Shown one piece after another: positions 49,124 through 58,478 of a stretch of 64,000 nt of DNA. Each line of letters begins with the position of its first letter. Position 1 is the first letter of the stretch. The translations under genes were made by a program, and so were the position numbers. The DNA comes from Alphaproteobacteria bacterium (GTDB taxonomy: Bacteria; Pseudomonadota; Alphaproteobacteria; CACIAM-22H2): contig JAEULA010000032.1 of NCBI GenBank assembly GCA_016793165.1, positions 1 through 64,000 on the forward strand. Direction: 5' to 3'. The notes under the pieces were generated by a model. The model was given only the letters and a program-made list of their open reading frames with translations, was not told where the DNA came from and did no database searches.

Positions 49124-49429
49124 CGTGCCCATCCCCCCGAAATCCGCCGACTTTGCCGTCGATCGGCCGCGCCGGGAATCGCCAGATCGGTGGATGGCGA
49201 TGCGGTCGTCGGCGCGTGCGCATGCCGACCTAGGCGTCGGCGGCGGGGCCTCGCGATACGCCGCGTCGTCGCAAGGCGGAGCGGGCCGTCCTTGCGTGCC
49301 GGCCGGCAGCGCTCGTTTCCGCGGCGAGGGGCCCGGCCTGGGGTGGGAGGTGCCGGGATCCCAGCGCGCCCTGGACGACGTCGCCGTCCGCCTGATCAAG
49401 TGTCGGCGACTCTCGATGGAGCCGCGCCC
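49124..49429. other. 306-bp divergent gap between DUF2235 copy 2 and the GST gene
   Basis: No gene. It should hold the promoter of the DUF2235/FAD/MCP block on the minus strand and of the GST gene on the plus strand. I see no strong -35/-10 pair and no terminator. Base use is less GC-rich near the DUF2235 side. Confidence 0.5.
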
Positions 49430-50056
49430 GTGATCCTCATCGGCCAGTACGACTCGCCCTTCGTTCGCCGCGTCGGCATCGCGCTGACGCTCTACGGACT
49501 GCCGTTCGACCATCGTCCCTGGTCGTCCTTCGGCGAGGCGGACAAGATCCGGGCGTACAATCCGCTGACGCGCGTGCCGGCGCTGGTGCTCGACGACGGC
49601 GACGTCCTGGTCGAGAGCCACGCCATGCTCGACTACCTGGACGGGCTGGTACCGCCGGCGCGCGCGATGTTCCCGCGCGCCGAGCCGGCGCGGCATCGCG
49701 CGCTCGCGCTCGCCGGGCTGGCGACGGGCCTCGGCGACAAGGCGGTGAGCCTGTTCTACGAGCGGCGTCTCCACAAGGAGGTGTCCGAGGTCTGGGTCGC
49801 GCGCTGCCGCACGCAGATCGAGGCGGCGCTTGCGGCGCTCGAAGCCGACCGCGCGACGCGCGGATCCGACTACTGGTTCGGCGACGCGATCGGCCATGGC
49901 GACGTCGCCGTCGCTGCCGTGCTGCGCTTCATCGCCGAGGCGCATCCGGGCCTGGTGCCGATGGCCGGCTATCCCGCGCTCGCGGCGCATGCCGCGCGCT
50001 GCGAGGCGTTGCCTGCGTTCCAGGCCGTGCAGCAGACCTTCATTCCGCCGGCATGA
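49430..50056 (+). CDS. Glutathione S-transferase
   Basis: 208 aa from a GTG (VILIGQYDSPFVRRVGIALTLYGL), with GGAG nine bases upstream. Thioredoxin-like N-terminal domain (about 1-76) with the cis-Pro motif TRVPALVLDDGDVLVESHAMLDYLD (Glu-Ser glutathione contact), then an all-helical domain (about 85-200). The catalytic Tyr/Ser position is occupied by the DSPFVRR segment (Ser about 8), a beta/theta-type pattern. Detoxification role probable; substrate unknown. Confidence 0.9.
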   Translation: MILIGQYDSPFVRRVGIALTLYGLPFDHRPWSSFGEADKIRAYNPLTRVPALVLDDGDVLVESHAMLDYLDGLVPPARAMFPRAEPARHRALALAGLATGLGDKAVSLFYERRLHKEVSEVWVARCRTQIEAALAALEADRATRGSDYWFGDAIGHGDVAVAAVLRFIAEAHPGLVPMAGYPALAAHAARCEALPAFQAVQQTFIPPA

Positions 50057-50102
50057 TGGGCGCGGCGCGATGCGCGCATCTCGTCGCACGCGGGGCGGCG
50101 GC

Positions 50103-50603
50103 GTGACGGGGCCCGCGCTTTCCGTGGAGCGCGTCGACCGGTCCGCCGAGCCGGTCCTGCGCGCGCTGTTCCAGCTGTACATCCACGACATGTCCGCCTG
50201 GTTCGACGTGGAGCCTGGCCCCGACGGCCGCTTCGCCTATCCGATCGAGACGCTGTGGAGCGGGGCCGGCGACGTCTATCTCGCGCGGCGCGGCGCGATC
50301 CCCGTCGGGTTCGGACTCGTCGGGGCGCCACCGCCCGGGTCCGCGCCGCCCGACACCCGGGACCTGCAGGAGTTCTTCGTGCTGCGCCGGCATCGCCGCG
50401 CGGGGATCGGCGGGCGGCTGGCGACGGCGATCTGGAGCGACCGGCCGGGACCCTGGCTCGTGCGCGCGCTCCACGACAATCTTCCTGCCGTCCCGTTCTG
50501 GCGGCGGACGATCGCGGCCTACACCCGCGGCGCCTATCGCGAGGAGTCGCGCGACGTCGCGGGGCGACGCTGGTGCCACTTCACGTTCGACGCGGCGCCC
50601 TGA
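50103..50603 (+). CDS. GNAT-family acetyltransferase
   Basis: 166 aa from a GTG at 50103, preceded by a GGGGCGG element; an ATG at 50070 would add 11 residues. GNAT core: LFQLYIHDMSAWF, LARRGAIPVGFGLVG, LQEFFVLRRHRRAGIGGRLATAIW (acetyl-CoA loop RRHRRAGIG, about 92-100), and a final YREESRDVAGRRWCHFTF. Substrate unknown. Begins 47 bp after the GST stop, probably in one message. Confidence 0.8.
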   Translation: MTGPALSVERVDRSAEPVLRALFQLYIHDMSAWFDVEPGPDGRFAYPIETLWSGAGDVYLARRGAIPVGFGLVGAPPPGSAPPDTRDLQEFFVLRRHRRAGIGGRLATAIWSDRPGPWLVRALHDNLPAVPFWRRTIAAYTRGAYREESRDVAGRRWCHFTFDAAP

Positions 50604-50633
50604 CGCGCGGGCGCCCGTCGCCGCGTCGCCCGG

Positions 50634-51632
50634 CTACGGCCGCAGGAAGCCGACGATGTCGTAGACCTCGCGCAGGTGCCTGGCCGCGATGGCGCCGGCC
50701 TTGTCGGCGCCCTTGCGCAGGACGGCGTCGACATGCGCGGGGTCCGCCATCAGGCGCTTCATCTCGCTGCCGATCGGTCCGAGCACCGCGGCCGCGACGT
50801 CGGCGAGCGCGCCCTTGAAGGTGCTGAACTGCGCGCCGGCGAATTCCTGGACCACCGCCTCGAGCGTCTTGTCGGTCAGCGCCGCGTAGATGCCCAGCAG
50901 GTTCTCGGCCTCAGGCCGGCCCTCCAGTCCCTTGACGTCCTCGGGCAGGTTGTTGGGGTCGGTCTTGGCGCGTCGGATCTTGTCCGCGATCGCCGCGGCG
51001 TCGTCGGTGAGGTTGATGCGGCTGAACTCGGACGCGTCCGACTTGCTCATCTTCTTCGTGCCGTCGCGCAGGCTCATGACGCGCGTCGCGGTGCCGAAGA
51101 TCTGCGGCTCGGGCAGCGGGAAGTACTCGACCGAGAACTGGCGGTTGAACGCGCCGGCGATGTCGCGAGCCAGCTCGAGATGCTGCTTCTGGTCCTCGCC
51201 CACCGGCACGTGCGTGCCCTTGTAAAGCAGGATGTCGGCGGCCATCAGCACGGGGTAGCCGTAGAGCCCGAGCCCGGCATTGTCGCGCTGCTTGCCCGCC
51301 TTCTCCTTGAACTGGGTCATGCGGTTGAGCCAGCCCAGCGGCGTGATGCAACCGAATACCCAGGCGAGCTCGGCGTGCTGCGCCACCGTGGACTGGTTGA
51401 AGATGATGCAGCGGTCGGTGTCGATGCCCGAGGCGATGTAGGCCGCGGTCACCTCGCGCGTCGCCTGCCGCAGCGCGGCGGGATCCTGCGGCACGGTGAT
51501 CGCATGCAGGTCGACGATGCAGAAGATGCAGTCGAAGTCCTTCTGCAGCTTCACCCAGTTGCGGATGGCGCCGAGATAGTTGCCGAGATGCAGGTTGCCG
51601 GTGGGCTGGATGCCCGAGAAGATGCGGTTCAT
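50634..51632 (-). CDS. trpS: Tryptophanyl-tRNA synthetase
   Basis: 332 aa. Class I aminoacyl-tRNA synthetase. HIGH-type motif [20 protein letters not shown] at the N terminus, KKMSKS (KMSKS loop, about 197-202) and a C-terminal helical domain ending DIVGFLRP. Catalytic domain and helical anticodon domain both complete. It is on the minus strand opposite the long plus-strand EamA frame; the 312-bp gap before it is described separately. Confidence 0.98.
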   Translation of the reverse strand: MNRIFSGIQPTGNLHLGNYLGAIRNWVKLQKDFDCIFCIVDLHAITVPQDPAALRQATREVTAAYIASGIDTDRCIIFNQSTVAQHAELAWVFGCITPLGWLNRMTQFKEKAGKQRDNAGLGLYGYPVLMAADILLYKGTHVPVGEDQKQHLELARDIAGAFNRQFSVEYFPLPEPQIFGTATRVMSLRDGTKKMSKSDASEFSRINLTDDAAAIADKIRRAKTDPNNLPEDVKGLEGRPEAENLLGIYAALTDKTLEAVVQEFAGAQFSTFKGALADVAAAVLGPIGSEMKRLMADPAHVDAVLRKGADKAGAIAARHLREVYDIVGFLRP

Positions 51633-51944
51633 CGCGAGTTTCCGTGTTCGGGAGCGGCGGGGTTTATGCCGGCCGCCTCGGGGGACGGTCAACCGCCGGC
51701 TGGCGCGCCCGCACGCACGGCCGGGGAAGGGACGGCCGGCGGGCCTGTCGGGCGTCGCGCCCGGTGCCGCGTCCTCGCGCGCCGCCGTTTCGCCCGGCGG
51801 CACGGCGGGCCCGCCGATCCGGGGCCTCGCGTAGACTGCGCGCATGAGTCGGCTCGACAGCGGGAGGACGCGCGACGCGCAGGCGAGGCCCGCCGGGTCG
51901 TCGCCCGGCGCGCCGATCCGGGCCGCGGCGATCGGCGCCCCGCG
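51633..51944. other. 312-bp divergent gap between trpS and the EamA gene
   Basis: No gene found. It should carry the promoters of trpS and the permease gene; no confident boxes are visible. GC-rich with several short imperfect repeats, none with a T-run. Confidence 0.45.
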
Positions 51945-52817
51945 GTGAGCCCGGCGCCGAGTCATCCGCTGCTGGGCGTCGGGCTCATGCTGCTCGCAGT
52001 CCTGATGGGCAGCAGCCTCGACGCGATGGCCAAGTGGTTCACCCAGCACTACCCGGTGCCCCAGATCGTGTGCATCCGCTTCGGCGCCCAGGCCGCGGTG
52101 CTGCTGGCGCTGGCGCCGTGGATCGGGCGTCGCGCCGTGCTGACGACGCGCGCGCCGCGCATCCACGTGGCGCGCGGGGTCGCGATGATCGGCGCCAGCG
52201 CGCTGTTCGTCGCGGCGCTGAGCGTGCTGCCGCTGGCCACCTCCGTCGTGCTCGGACAGACCTCGCCGCTGATCGCCGCGGCGATCGCGGTGCCGCTGCT
52301 GGGCGAGCGCGTGACGGCGCGCCATTGGCTCTACGTCCTGCTCGGCTTCGCCGGCGTCGTCATCGTGCTGCGGCCGGCGCCGGAGATCTTCGGCTGGAGC
52401 GTCGTGCTGCCGATCGGCTCGGCCGCCTGCTTCGCGCTCTACCAGGTGATGACGAAGCACGTCGCCACGATCGATTCCGCGGTGCCGAGCCTGTTCTATC
52501 CGAGCCTCGTGGGCTGCGTGCTGGCGCTCTGCGTGGCGCCCTTCGTGTGGATCTGGCCGACGCCCATCCACGGGGCGATCATGCTGGCCCACGGCGCGCT
52601 GTGCGGCATGGCGCACCTGCTGATCATCCGCGCGCTGACGCTGTCGTCGGTCTCGCTGATGGCGCCGTTCGGCTATGCCGGGCTGATCTGGGCGGCGATG
52701 CTCGGCGTGGTGGTGTTCGGCGAGCGGCTCGACGCGGCGACCGTGATCGGCGGCGTCGTGATCGCGCTGTCGGGCATCCTGCTCGCGCGCGAGGCCGTCC
52801 GGCGGAATCGGACATGA
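51945..52817 (+). CDS. EamA-family (DMT) permease
   Basis: 290 aa from a GTG at 51945. Ten predicted hydrophobic helices in two repeats of five, the drug/metabolite exporter fold, with the second half [30 protein letters not shown] and the first [18 protein letters not shown]. Substrate cannot be called; RhtA-like amino acid or metabolite export is usual. 88 bp before the DadA-like gene. Confidence 0.9.
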   Translation: MSPAPSHPLLGVGLMLLAVLMGSSLDAMAKWFTQHYPVPQIVCIRFGAQAAVLLALAPWIGRRAVLTTRAPRIHVARGVAMIGASALFVAALSVLPLATSVVLGQTSPLIAAAIAVPLLGERVTARHWLYVLLGFAGVVIVLRPAPEIFGWSVVLPIGSAACFALYQVMTKHVATIDSAVPSLFYPSLVGCVLALCVAPFVWIWPTPIHGAIMLAHGALCGMAHLLIIRALTLSSVSLMAPFGYAGLIWAAMLGVVVFGERLDAATVIGGVVIALSGILLAREAVRRNRT

Positions 52818-52905
52818 GCGCCGGACCGCGCACCGCGCGCTTGGCGCGGCCCGCGAAGATCTGGAAGACTCCGGCGATGACAGCGAACGGACGGAAGGGG
52901 ACGCG

Positions 52906-54099
52906 ATGATCAGCGCCGACGTCGCCATCGTCGGCGGCGGCCTCATGGGGACATGGACCGCGTTCTTCCTGCGCCGCCGCGGCCGTTCGGTCGTCGTCCT
53001 CGACAAGGGCGAGGTCGGGGCGCAGGCCAGCGGCGTCAATTTCGGCAATCTGCGGGTGCAGGGGCGCTTCGCCGGCCAGATCCCGCTGTCGCTGCGCGCG
53101 CAGTCGCTGTGGGAGCGCATCGGCGAGCTGATCGGCGAGGAGTGCGAGTTCGAGAGCAACGGCCACCTCTACGTCGCGCTCGAGCCCGGGCAGCGCGCGA
53201 AGCTCGAGCAATACGCGGCCGACGCCGCGCCGCACGGCCTCGCCGTCGAGCTGCTCGACGCCGCCGACGTGCGGCGGCGGTGGCCGTACCTGTCCGATCG
53301 CGTCGTCGCGGCCAGCCACTCCGCGCGCGACGGAACGGCCAATCCGCGGCTCGTGACGCCCGCGGTCGCGCGCGCGGCCGAGGCGCTCGGCGCCCAAATC
53401 CTGCCGCGCCAGCGCGTGCTCGCCATCGAGGCCGCGTCGCGCCGGTTCCGGCTGACGACCGAGAGCGGCCTCGTCGTCGAGGCGGACCAGGTGGTCAACG
53501 CGGCGGGCGCCTGGGCGGGAGATTTCGCCGCCGCCGTCGGCGAGAGCGTGCCGATGTTCGCGGCCGGCCCGCCGCAATTCGTCACCGAGCCGGTCCCGCA
53601 CTTCATCGGTCCCTCGGTGCAGGCCGTCGACGGCACGGTGATCTTCCGCCAGGTGCGGCGCGGCAACGTCGTCGTGGCGGGCTATCCGCGCGGGCCCTCC
53701 GACCGCATCGCCAACCGTGCGCCGGTGCAGACGGCGAAGACGCTGCGCACGATGCAGCTGCTCGCCGCGATGGCGCCGCGCCTCGCCGGCGCGCATGTCA
53801 TCCGCGTGTGGAGCGGCATCGAGGGCTACATCCCCGACATGCTGCCGGTGATCGGCCCCAGCGCCACGACGCCGGGCCTGATCCATGCCTTCGGCTTCTG
53901 CGGCCACGGGTTTCAGCTCGGGCCCGGCGTCGGCGAGGTGCTGAGCGAGCTGCTCGTCGACGGCGGCACGCAGACGCCGCTCGCGCCCTTCGCGATCACG
54001 CGCTTCGCGGGCGAGCTGGCGGTCGATCCCGCGAAGCTCAAGGCCGAGTTCGACGAATCGATGCTGCGCGCGGCGGGAGCGGGGGCGACGACACGATGA
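52906..54099 (+). CDS. FAD-dependent amino acid oxidoreductase (DadA/glycine oxidase-like)
   Basis: 397 aa. Rossmann FAD start [22 protein letters not shown] (GGGLMG, about 9-14) with Asp of [10 protein letters not shown], and the C-terminal FAD motif [21 protein letters not shown] near 335. The D-amino-acid dehydrogenase / sarcosine oxidase-like family (DAO) is the best match. It oxidises an amino or imino acid, unknown which one. Its stop overlaps the next ATG by ATGA, so it is coupled to the Rossmann protein. An amino acid catabolic operon with the EamA exporter is possible. Confidence 0.88.
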   Translation: MISADVAIVGGGLMGTWTAFFLRRRGRSVVVLDKGEVGAQASGVNFGNLRVQGRFAGQIPLSLRAQSLWERIGELIGEECEFESNGHLYVALEPGQRAKLEQYAADAAPHGLAVELLDAADVRRRWPYLSDRVVAASHSARDGTANPRLVTPAVARAAEALGAQILPRQRVLAIEAASRRFRLTTESGLVVEADQVVNAAGAWAGDFAAAVGESVPMFAAGPPQFVTEPVPHFIGPSVQAVDGTVIFRQVRRGNVVVAGYPRGPSDRIANRAPVQTAKTLRTMQLLAAMAPRLAGAHVIRVWSGIEGYIPDMLPVIGPSATTPGLIHAFGFCGHGFQLGPGVGEVLSELLVDGGTQTPLAPFAITRFAGELAVDPAKLKAEFDESMLRAAGAGATTR

Positions 54100-55184
54100 G
54101 CACACGACCGGACATCGTCATCTTCGGCAGCGGGCCCTTCGCCGCGCGAATCCTGTTCGACGCCGCGGCGACCGCCGCGGCGCCGGTCACGATCATGGTC
54201 GCCGGGCGCAATCGCGACCGTCTCGCCTGGCTGCGCACGGCGGGCAACGCGCGCGCCGTGCTGTTCGGCCGGCCGGTGCGCGTGGTCGAGCGGGCGATCG
54301 ACCTGATGGACGCGGACGCGACGGCGGCGCTGCTCGATGCCGCGCGCCCGGCGGTCGTTGTCCAGGGCGCCTCGGCACAGAGCGCCTCGGTGATCGCGCG
54401 CCAGGGCGACGCCTGGAGCCGCCTCGTCGCCGAGGGCGGACTGAGCACGACGGCGGTGTTCCAGGCGCTGATGTCGACGCGCGTCGCGCGCGCCGTTGCG
54501 GCCGTCTCGCCGACCACGCGGCTGATCAACTGCTGCTTCCCCGACGTCGTGAACGGGATGATCGCCGGCGCCGGCGCGCCCGTCCTTTGCGGCCTCGGCA
54601 ACATCGCCATCCTGTCGAACGCGTTCGCCGGCGAGGCGGGGCTCGCGACGCCGGGCGCGGTGCGCGTGCTCGCGCACTACCAGACGCTCGCCGCGTGGCG
54701 ACGGCCGCCGGCGGCGCGCTCGGGGCCGGCCCCGCGCGTCTGGCTCGAGGACCGGGAGGTCGACGACGCGTTCGCGCGCTTCGCGCCGGTGCAGCTGACG
54801 CCGGAGCCGGCGATCGAGATCTCCGGCGCGAGCGGCGTGCCCCTCGCGCTCGCCATCGCCGCGCGGCAGGACTGGCGCGGGCACGTGCCCGGGCCGCACG
54901 GCCTGCCGGGCGGCTATCCGGTGCGGCTGGGCGGCGGCGAGCTCTCCCTCGATCTGCCGAGCGGCGTCGCGCGCGAGGAGGCGGTCGCATGGAATGCGCG
55001 CTTCGAGCAGGAGAACGGCCTGGTCGTCACGCCCGGAGGCGCGGTGCGCTACACCGGCAGGCTCGAGGCCGCATTGCGGCGCGTGAGTCCCGACCTCGCC
55101 GCCGGCTTCGCGCTCGCCGATCTCGAGTCCGTCCACGTCGCGATGGCCGCGCTGCGCGCCCGCCTCCAGGCGCAGGCGGTCTGA
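54096..55184 (+). CDS. Rossmann-fold NAD(P)-binding protein, unknown function
   Basis: 362 aa. N-terminal Rossmann start DIVIFGSGPFAARILFD (GSGPFA, about 11-16), followed by LMDADATAALLDAARPAVVVQGAS as in dehydrogenase-type domains. The centre has RLINCCFPDVVNGMIAGAG and the C-terminal half is not recognised. Its ATG overlaps the DadA-like stop (ATGA), so the two enzymes probably work in one step. It may be a dehydrogenase acting on the product of the FAD enzyme. Function is not established. Confidence 0.8.
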   Translation: MSTRPDIVIFGSGPFAARILFDAAATAAAPVTIMVAGRNRDRLAWLRTAGNARAVLFGRPVRVVERAIDLMDADATAALLDAARPAVVVQGASAQSASVIARQGDAWSRLVAEGGLSTTAVFQALMSTRVARAVAAVSPTTRLINCCFPDVVNGMIAGAGAPVLCGLGNIAILSNAFAGEAGLATPGAVRVLAHYQTLAAWRRPPAARSGPAPRVWLEDREVDDAFARFAPVQLTPEPAIEISGASGVPLALAIAARQDWRGHVPGPHGLPGGYPVRLGGGELSLDLPSGVAREEAVAWNARFEQENGLVVTPGGAVRYTGRLEAALRRVSPDLAAGFALADLESVHVAMAALRARLQAQAV

Positions 55185-55201
55185 GCGGCGGCGACCGCGG
55201 A

Positions 55202-55813
55202 TCAGCGCTCGGCGAACGCGAGCCGGGCGCCCAGCGCGGCGAAGGCACCGGCGAAGAGGCGGCGCATCCAGGCGAGGACCCGCGGGCGCGCGATCACGTG
55301 GCGGCGGACGGCGGCGGCGAAGACGCCGTAGACGACGAACACCGCGAAGGTCGCGAGCATGAACACGAGGCTGAGCTCGAGCATGCGCGCGAGCGGGCGC
55401 GACTCGCCGGCGGCCAGGAACTGCGGCAGGAACGCGAGGAAGAAGATCGAGAGCTTGGGGTTGAGGATGTTCATCAGCACCGCCGCAACGATGATCCGCG
55501 GTGCCGATTGCGGGGCGACCCCGCTTTCGACGCGCAGCGCGCCGCGCTCCCGCAGCGTCGACCAGGCCATGAAGAGCAGATACGCGACGCCGAGGTATTT
55601 CAGCGCCTGGAAGGCGAGCGCGCTGGCGTGCAGGAGCGCGGCGAGGCCGGTGACGGCCGCCGCCATGTGCGGGACGATTCCGAGCGTGCAGCCGAAGGCC
55701 GCGACGACGCTGGCATGCGCGCCGCGCGACAGGCCGGTGGAGACGGTGAACAGGACGCCGGGGCCCGGCGAGATCACGACGATCAGGGTCGTAAGCAGGA
55801 AATCGAGGCTCAT
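55202..55813 (-). CDS. LysE/RhtB-family amino acid exporter
   Basis: 203 aa with five to six hydrophobic helices and the LysE signature SPGPGVLFTVSTGLSRG near the N terminus and NILNPKLSIFFLAFLPQF in the middle. Exports amino acids such as homoserine, threonine or lysine in its family. Convergent with the Rossmann-protein gene (stops 17 bp apart). Confidence 0.93.
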   Translation of the reverse strand: MSLDFLLTTLIVVISPGPGVLFTVSTGLSRGAHASVVAAFGCTLGIVPHMAAAVTGLAALLHASALAFQALKYLGVAYLLFMAWSTLRERGALRVESGVAPQSAPRIIVAAVLMNILNPKLSIFFLAFLPQFLAAGESRPLARMLELSLVFMLATFAVFVVYGVFAAAVRRHVIARPRVLAWMRRLFAGAFAALGARLAFAER

Positions 55814-55906
55814 CGGGAACTCCTCGTGGGGCGCGGGTGGTCGGCGCTCGGGTGCTCGGGCCGACGGCGCGCCGCGCTGTTCACGGCGCCTCGACCCGAC
55901 GACGCC

Positions 55907-56386
55907 TCAATACGGCGTCCCGTCCTTGTGGGTGAAGCGCCATGCGCCGTCCACGAGCGTCGCCTGCAGGTCGTCGTCGGGATAGCTGCCCTGGTCGCCG
56001 GGCGAGCGATCGCCGATCTCGAGATAGACGACGACGTCGTCCGTCTCGTTGACCAGCTGATGGCCGTCGCCGGTGCCGGCGGGGAAGCCCGCGCATTGAC
56101 CCGGGGCGAGGCGCGTGGCGCCCGCGTCGGTGCGCAGGGTCGGATTGCCTTCGAGGATGAACACGAACTCGTCCTGGCGCGAATGCGCGTGGCGCAGCGC
56201 GGAGACCGCGCCCGGCGCCAGTCTCGTCAGGTTGACGCCGAAATTGCGCAGCCCGAAGACGTCGCCGAGCGGCCGTTTCTCGCGGCCTGCCATGCGCGCG
56301 GCGAACGGTGCGGGATAGTTCGTCGGCCGGGCGCGCACCGGCGCCTCGGCGGCGACGATCGCGACGGGCAGGTTCGGCTTGGTCAT
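55907..56386 (-). CDS. Cupin-domain protein
   Basis: 159 aa from the ATG at 56386. Single cupin barrel: RHAHSRQDEFVFILEGNPTL (metal His/Glu pattern HxH...E) and GFPAGTGDGHQLVN as the second motif. Small molecule binding or an isomerase/dioxygenase-type role is typical; no specific call. Located between LysE and the small DUF1127 gene on the same strand. Confidence 0.87.
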   Translation of the reverse strand: MTKPNLPVAIVAAEAPVRARPTNYPAPFAARMAGREKRPLGDVFGLRNFGVNLTRLAPGAVSALRHAHSRQDEFVFILEGNPTLRTDAGATRLAPGQCAGFPAGTGDGHQLVNETDDVVVYLEIGDRSPGDQGSYPDDDLQATLVDGAWRFTHKDGTPY

Positions 56387-56436
56387 GGGGCCGCTCCTTC
56401 GGGACGGAAGCGTCCATGGATGCACGTCACGGGGCC

Positions 56437-56631
56437 TCACTGCCAGAACCAGCGCGCGCATTCCCGTTCGCGCTCGCGCTCGGTGAGGCCGACATCGGCC
56501 AGGGCGCGGGCATCGAGGTCGCGCAGCTGCCGGCGCGTCGTCGCGCGATGGAACCAGGCCCGCAGCAGCGACGCCGCCAGCTCGAGAGTCCCGGCGAAGG
56601 GCAGGCGAAGGCGGCGAAGGATCAGCGTCAT
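56437..56631 (-). CDS. DUF1127 small protein
   Basis: 64 aa, with the C-terminal DUF1127 motif RRQLRDLDARALADVGLTEREREREC. Arg-rich proteins of this type occur widely in alphaproteobacteria; some modulate RNA turnover (CcaF1 in Rhodobacter) or phosphate and stress responses. Short, but the family match and length are clear. Divergent from the ArsR-type regulator, with 105 bp between the starts. Confidence 0.88.
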   Translation of the reverse strand: MTLILRRLRLPFAGTLELAASLLRAWFHRATTRRQLRDLDARALADVGLTERERERECARWFWQ

Positions 56632-56736
56632 GGCGGCGGAGAATGCCCCCCGCCGGGTTGCGGTGTTTCGGTCGCCGCCGAAGCCTCGCGCCCGCGACCC
56701 GGCTAGTCTCTCGAGGACGAAACGAGGAGTCCGGCC

Positions 56737-57447
56737 ATGTCGACACCTGCACGGTTCTCCGAGATCGCCGTCGTCGCGGGCGACCCCGCGCGCGCGGCGA
56801 TGCTGCACGCGCTGATGGACGGTCGCGCGCTCACCGCCTCGGAGCTCGCGCAGGTCGCGGGCGTCACGCCGCAGACCGCGAGCGGGCATCTCGCGCGCCT
56901 GCTCGAGTCCGGGCTCCTGCAGGTCGCGAAGCAGGGCCGGCACCGCTACCACCGGCTCGCCAACCCGGCGGTCGCGCGGATGATGGAGAGCATCATGCAG
57001 GTCGCGGCGACGGCAGCGCCGGCCCGCGCGTCGCTCGTCGTCGGTCCGCGCGACGCGGCGCTGCGGGCCGCGCGCACCTGCTACGACCATCTGGCCGGGC
57101 GTCTGGGCGTGGCGCTGGCCGACGCGCTGGTCGCCGCCGGCGAGATCGAACTCGCGGACGATGCCGGCGTGATGACCGCGAGCGGAATCGCGCGGATGCG
57201 CCGTCTCGGCATCGATCTCGACGCCGCGTTGCCCGCGAGCGGCCGCAAGCGGACGCGCATGCTCTGCCGTCCGTGCCTGGACTGGAGCGAGCGGCGCGCG
57301 CATCTCGCCGGTGCGCTCGGCGCGGCGATCTGCGCGCATTGCTTCGCGCAGGGCTGGATCCGGCGCGTCGAGGGCTCGCGCGCCGTCAGCGTGACGCCGA
57401 AGGGCGCGCAGGCCCTGCAGGCGGCATTCGGCGTCGATCCCGGTTGA
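56737..57447 (+). CDS. ArsR-family HTH regulator with two CxxC pairs
   Basis: 236 aa. Winged helix at 10-80 (DPARAAMLHALMDGRALTASELAQVAGVT, QTASGHLARLLESGLL, RHRYHRLANP). The C-terminal half is the unusual extension of this alphaproteobacterial ArsR subgroup, with CRPCLDWSERRAHLAGALGA. Cys177-x-x-Cys180 and Cys199-x-x-Cys202 form two CxxC pairs about 20 residues apart, a possible zinc or redox site. Divergent from DUF1127 and the cupin gene, which it may control. Confidence 0.87.
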   Translation: MSTPARFSEIAVVAGDPARAAMLHALMDGRALTASELAQVAGVTPQTASGHLARLLESGLLQVAKQGRHRYHRLANPAVARMMESIMQVAATAAPARASLVVGPRDAALRAARTCYDHLAGRLGVALADALVAAGEIELADDAGVMTASGIARMRRLGIDLDAALPASGRKRTRMLCRPCLDWSERRAHLAGALGAAICAHCFAQGWIRRVEGSRAVSVTPKGAQALQAAFGVDPG

Positions 57448-57515
57448 GCGCCGGCGGCGCGTCGCGCTCCGCGACGGGCCGCCGGCGCGCGGGACCGGCG
57501 CCGGGTGCGGTGACT

Positions 57516-58325
57516 TCAGGCCGTGCGTCGGCGCCGCGTCTTCCACGCGATCATCCCGACGCCCGCGCCGAGCAGCGCCGACGTGGCGGGTTCTGGCACC
57601 GTCTCGATCGCGAGGAACGGCCGCAGCGAGGGATCGGCGGCGGTCGACGAAAGGTAGAGCGAGGCGATGGGCCGGCCGGCATCGGACGCCAGGATGTCCG
57701 GCTGCGAGAGCCGGACGCCGAGATTGCCGGACGGATCGTCGAGCCAGTCCTTCACCAGGCCCGTCACGTCGAAGGTGACGAACTGGTTCACGCCGGTCTG
57801 CACGAAGGTGCCGACGACGTCCGACACCGAGGGCTGGGTCTCCCACGTGACCGTGGTCTCGCCCCAGGCGCTGGTCACTTCGCGCAGTTCCGTCGTCACC
57901 GGCCTCGCGGCGGTCGGATCGTCGAAGGGCGGCAGGCCGGGGACGGCGAAGAGGCCCAGCGTCGCCTTGGCGATGCTGCCCGATGCCAATGCGAGGCCGG
58001 CGAGATCGAAGCGGATCAGCGTGCGGGTGTCGTGCGCACGCGTCTCGCCGCCGGCCCCGATCAGGGGCGTGGTGTTGCTGCTGCCGAGGAAGTTGCCGAA
58101 GGGCACCGCGGGAAGAGGCGTCAGCGCGCCGAGCGTCGCGCTGTCGAGATTGGTGGCGCGCGCCGCCGTGGCGATGCCGAAGGCGCCGGGGACGGCGAAC
58201 TCGTAGACGAAGACGTCCTCGCTCGCGGCCTCCCCGGGCTGGAGCGTGACGAGCGGGCCGGCCTGGGCAGCCGTCGCCAGCAGCGTCGTGAGCGCGAAGG
58301 CGCCCGCTATGGATCGTTGTCGCAT
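57516..58325 (-). CDS. PEP-CTERM-anchored DNRLRE-domain protein
   Basis: 269 aa from the ATG at 58325. Signal peptide 1-22 (MRQRSIAGAFALTTLLATAAQA). A DNRLRE-type beta domain fills about 30-235 (DTRTLIRFDLAGL, TVTWETQPSV, FVTFDVTGLVKDWLDDP). The C terminus VPEPATSALLGAG plus a hydrophobic stretch and KTRRRR is a PEP-CTERM sorting tail, recognised by exosortase. Extracellular or surface protein. The exosortase gene is not in the window. Confidence 0.88.
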   Translation of the reverse strand: MRQRSIAGAFALTTLLATAAQAGPLVTLQPGEAASEDVFVYEFAVPGAFGIATAARATNLDSATLGALTPLPAVPFGNFLGSSNTTPLIGAGGETRAHDTRTLIRFDLAGLALASGSIAKATLGLFAVPGLPPFDDPTAARPVTTELREVTSAWGETTVTWETQPSVSDVVGTFVQTGVNQFVTFDVTGLVKDWLDDPSGNLGVRLSQPDILASDAGRPIASLYLSSTAADPSLRPFLAIETVPEPATSALLGAGVGMIAWKTRRRRTA

Positions 58326-58478
58326 GGGTCTCTCCCGGTTCGAGGTCCGGGCACGCGCCCTTTGCGCGCGCCCTCGATCCTCTACGCGCGGTGCGCGGAT
58401 CCGGAGGTCGTCGTTCACGGGCTTGTGTAGGCGCTGCGATGCACCCGGGAACCGGCCCGCTTCGGGGGCGCGGCGCGC

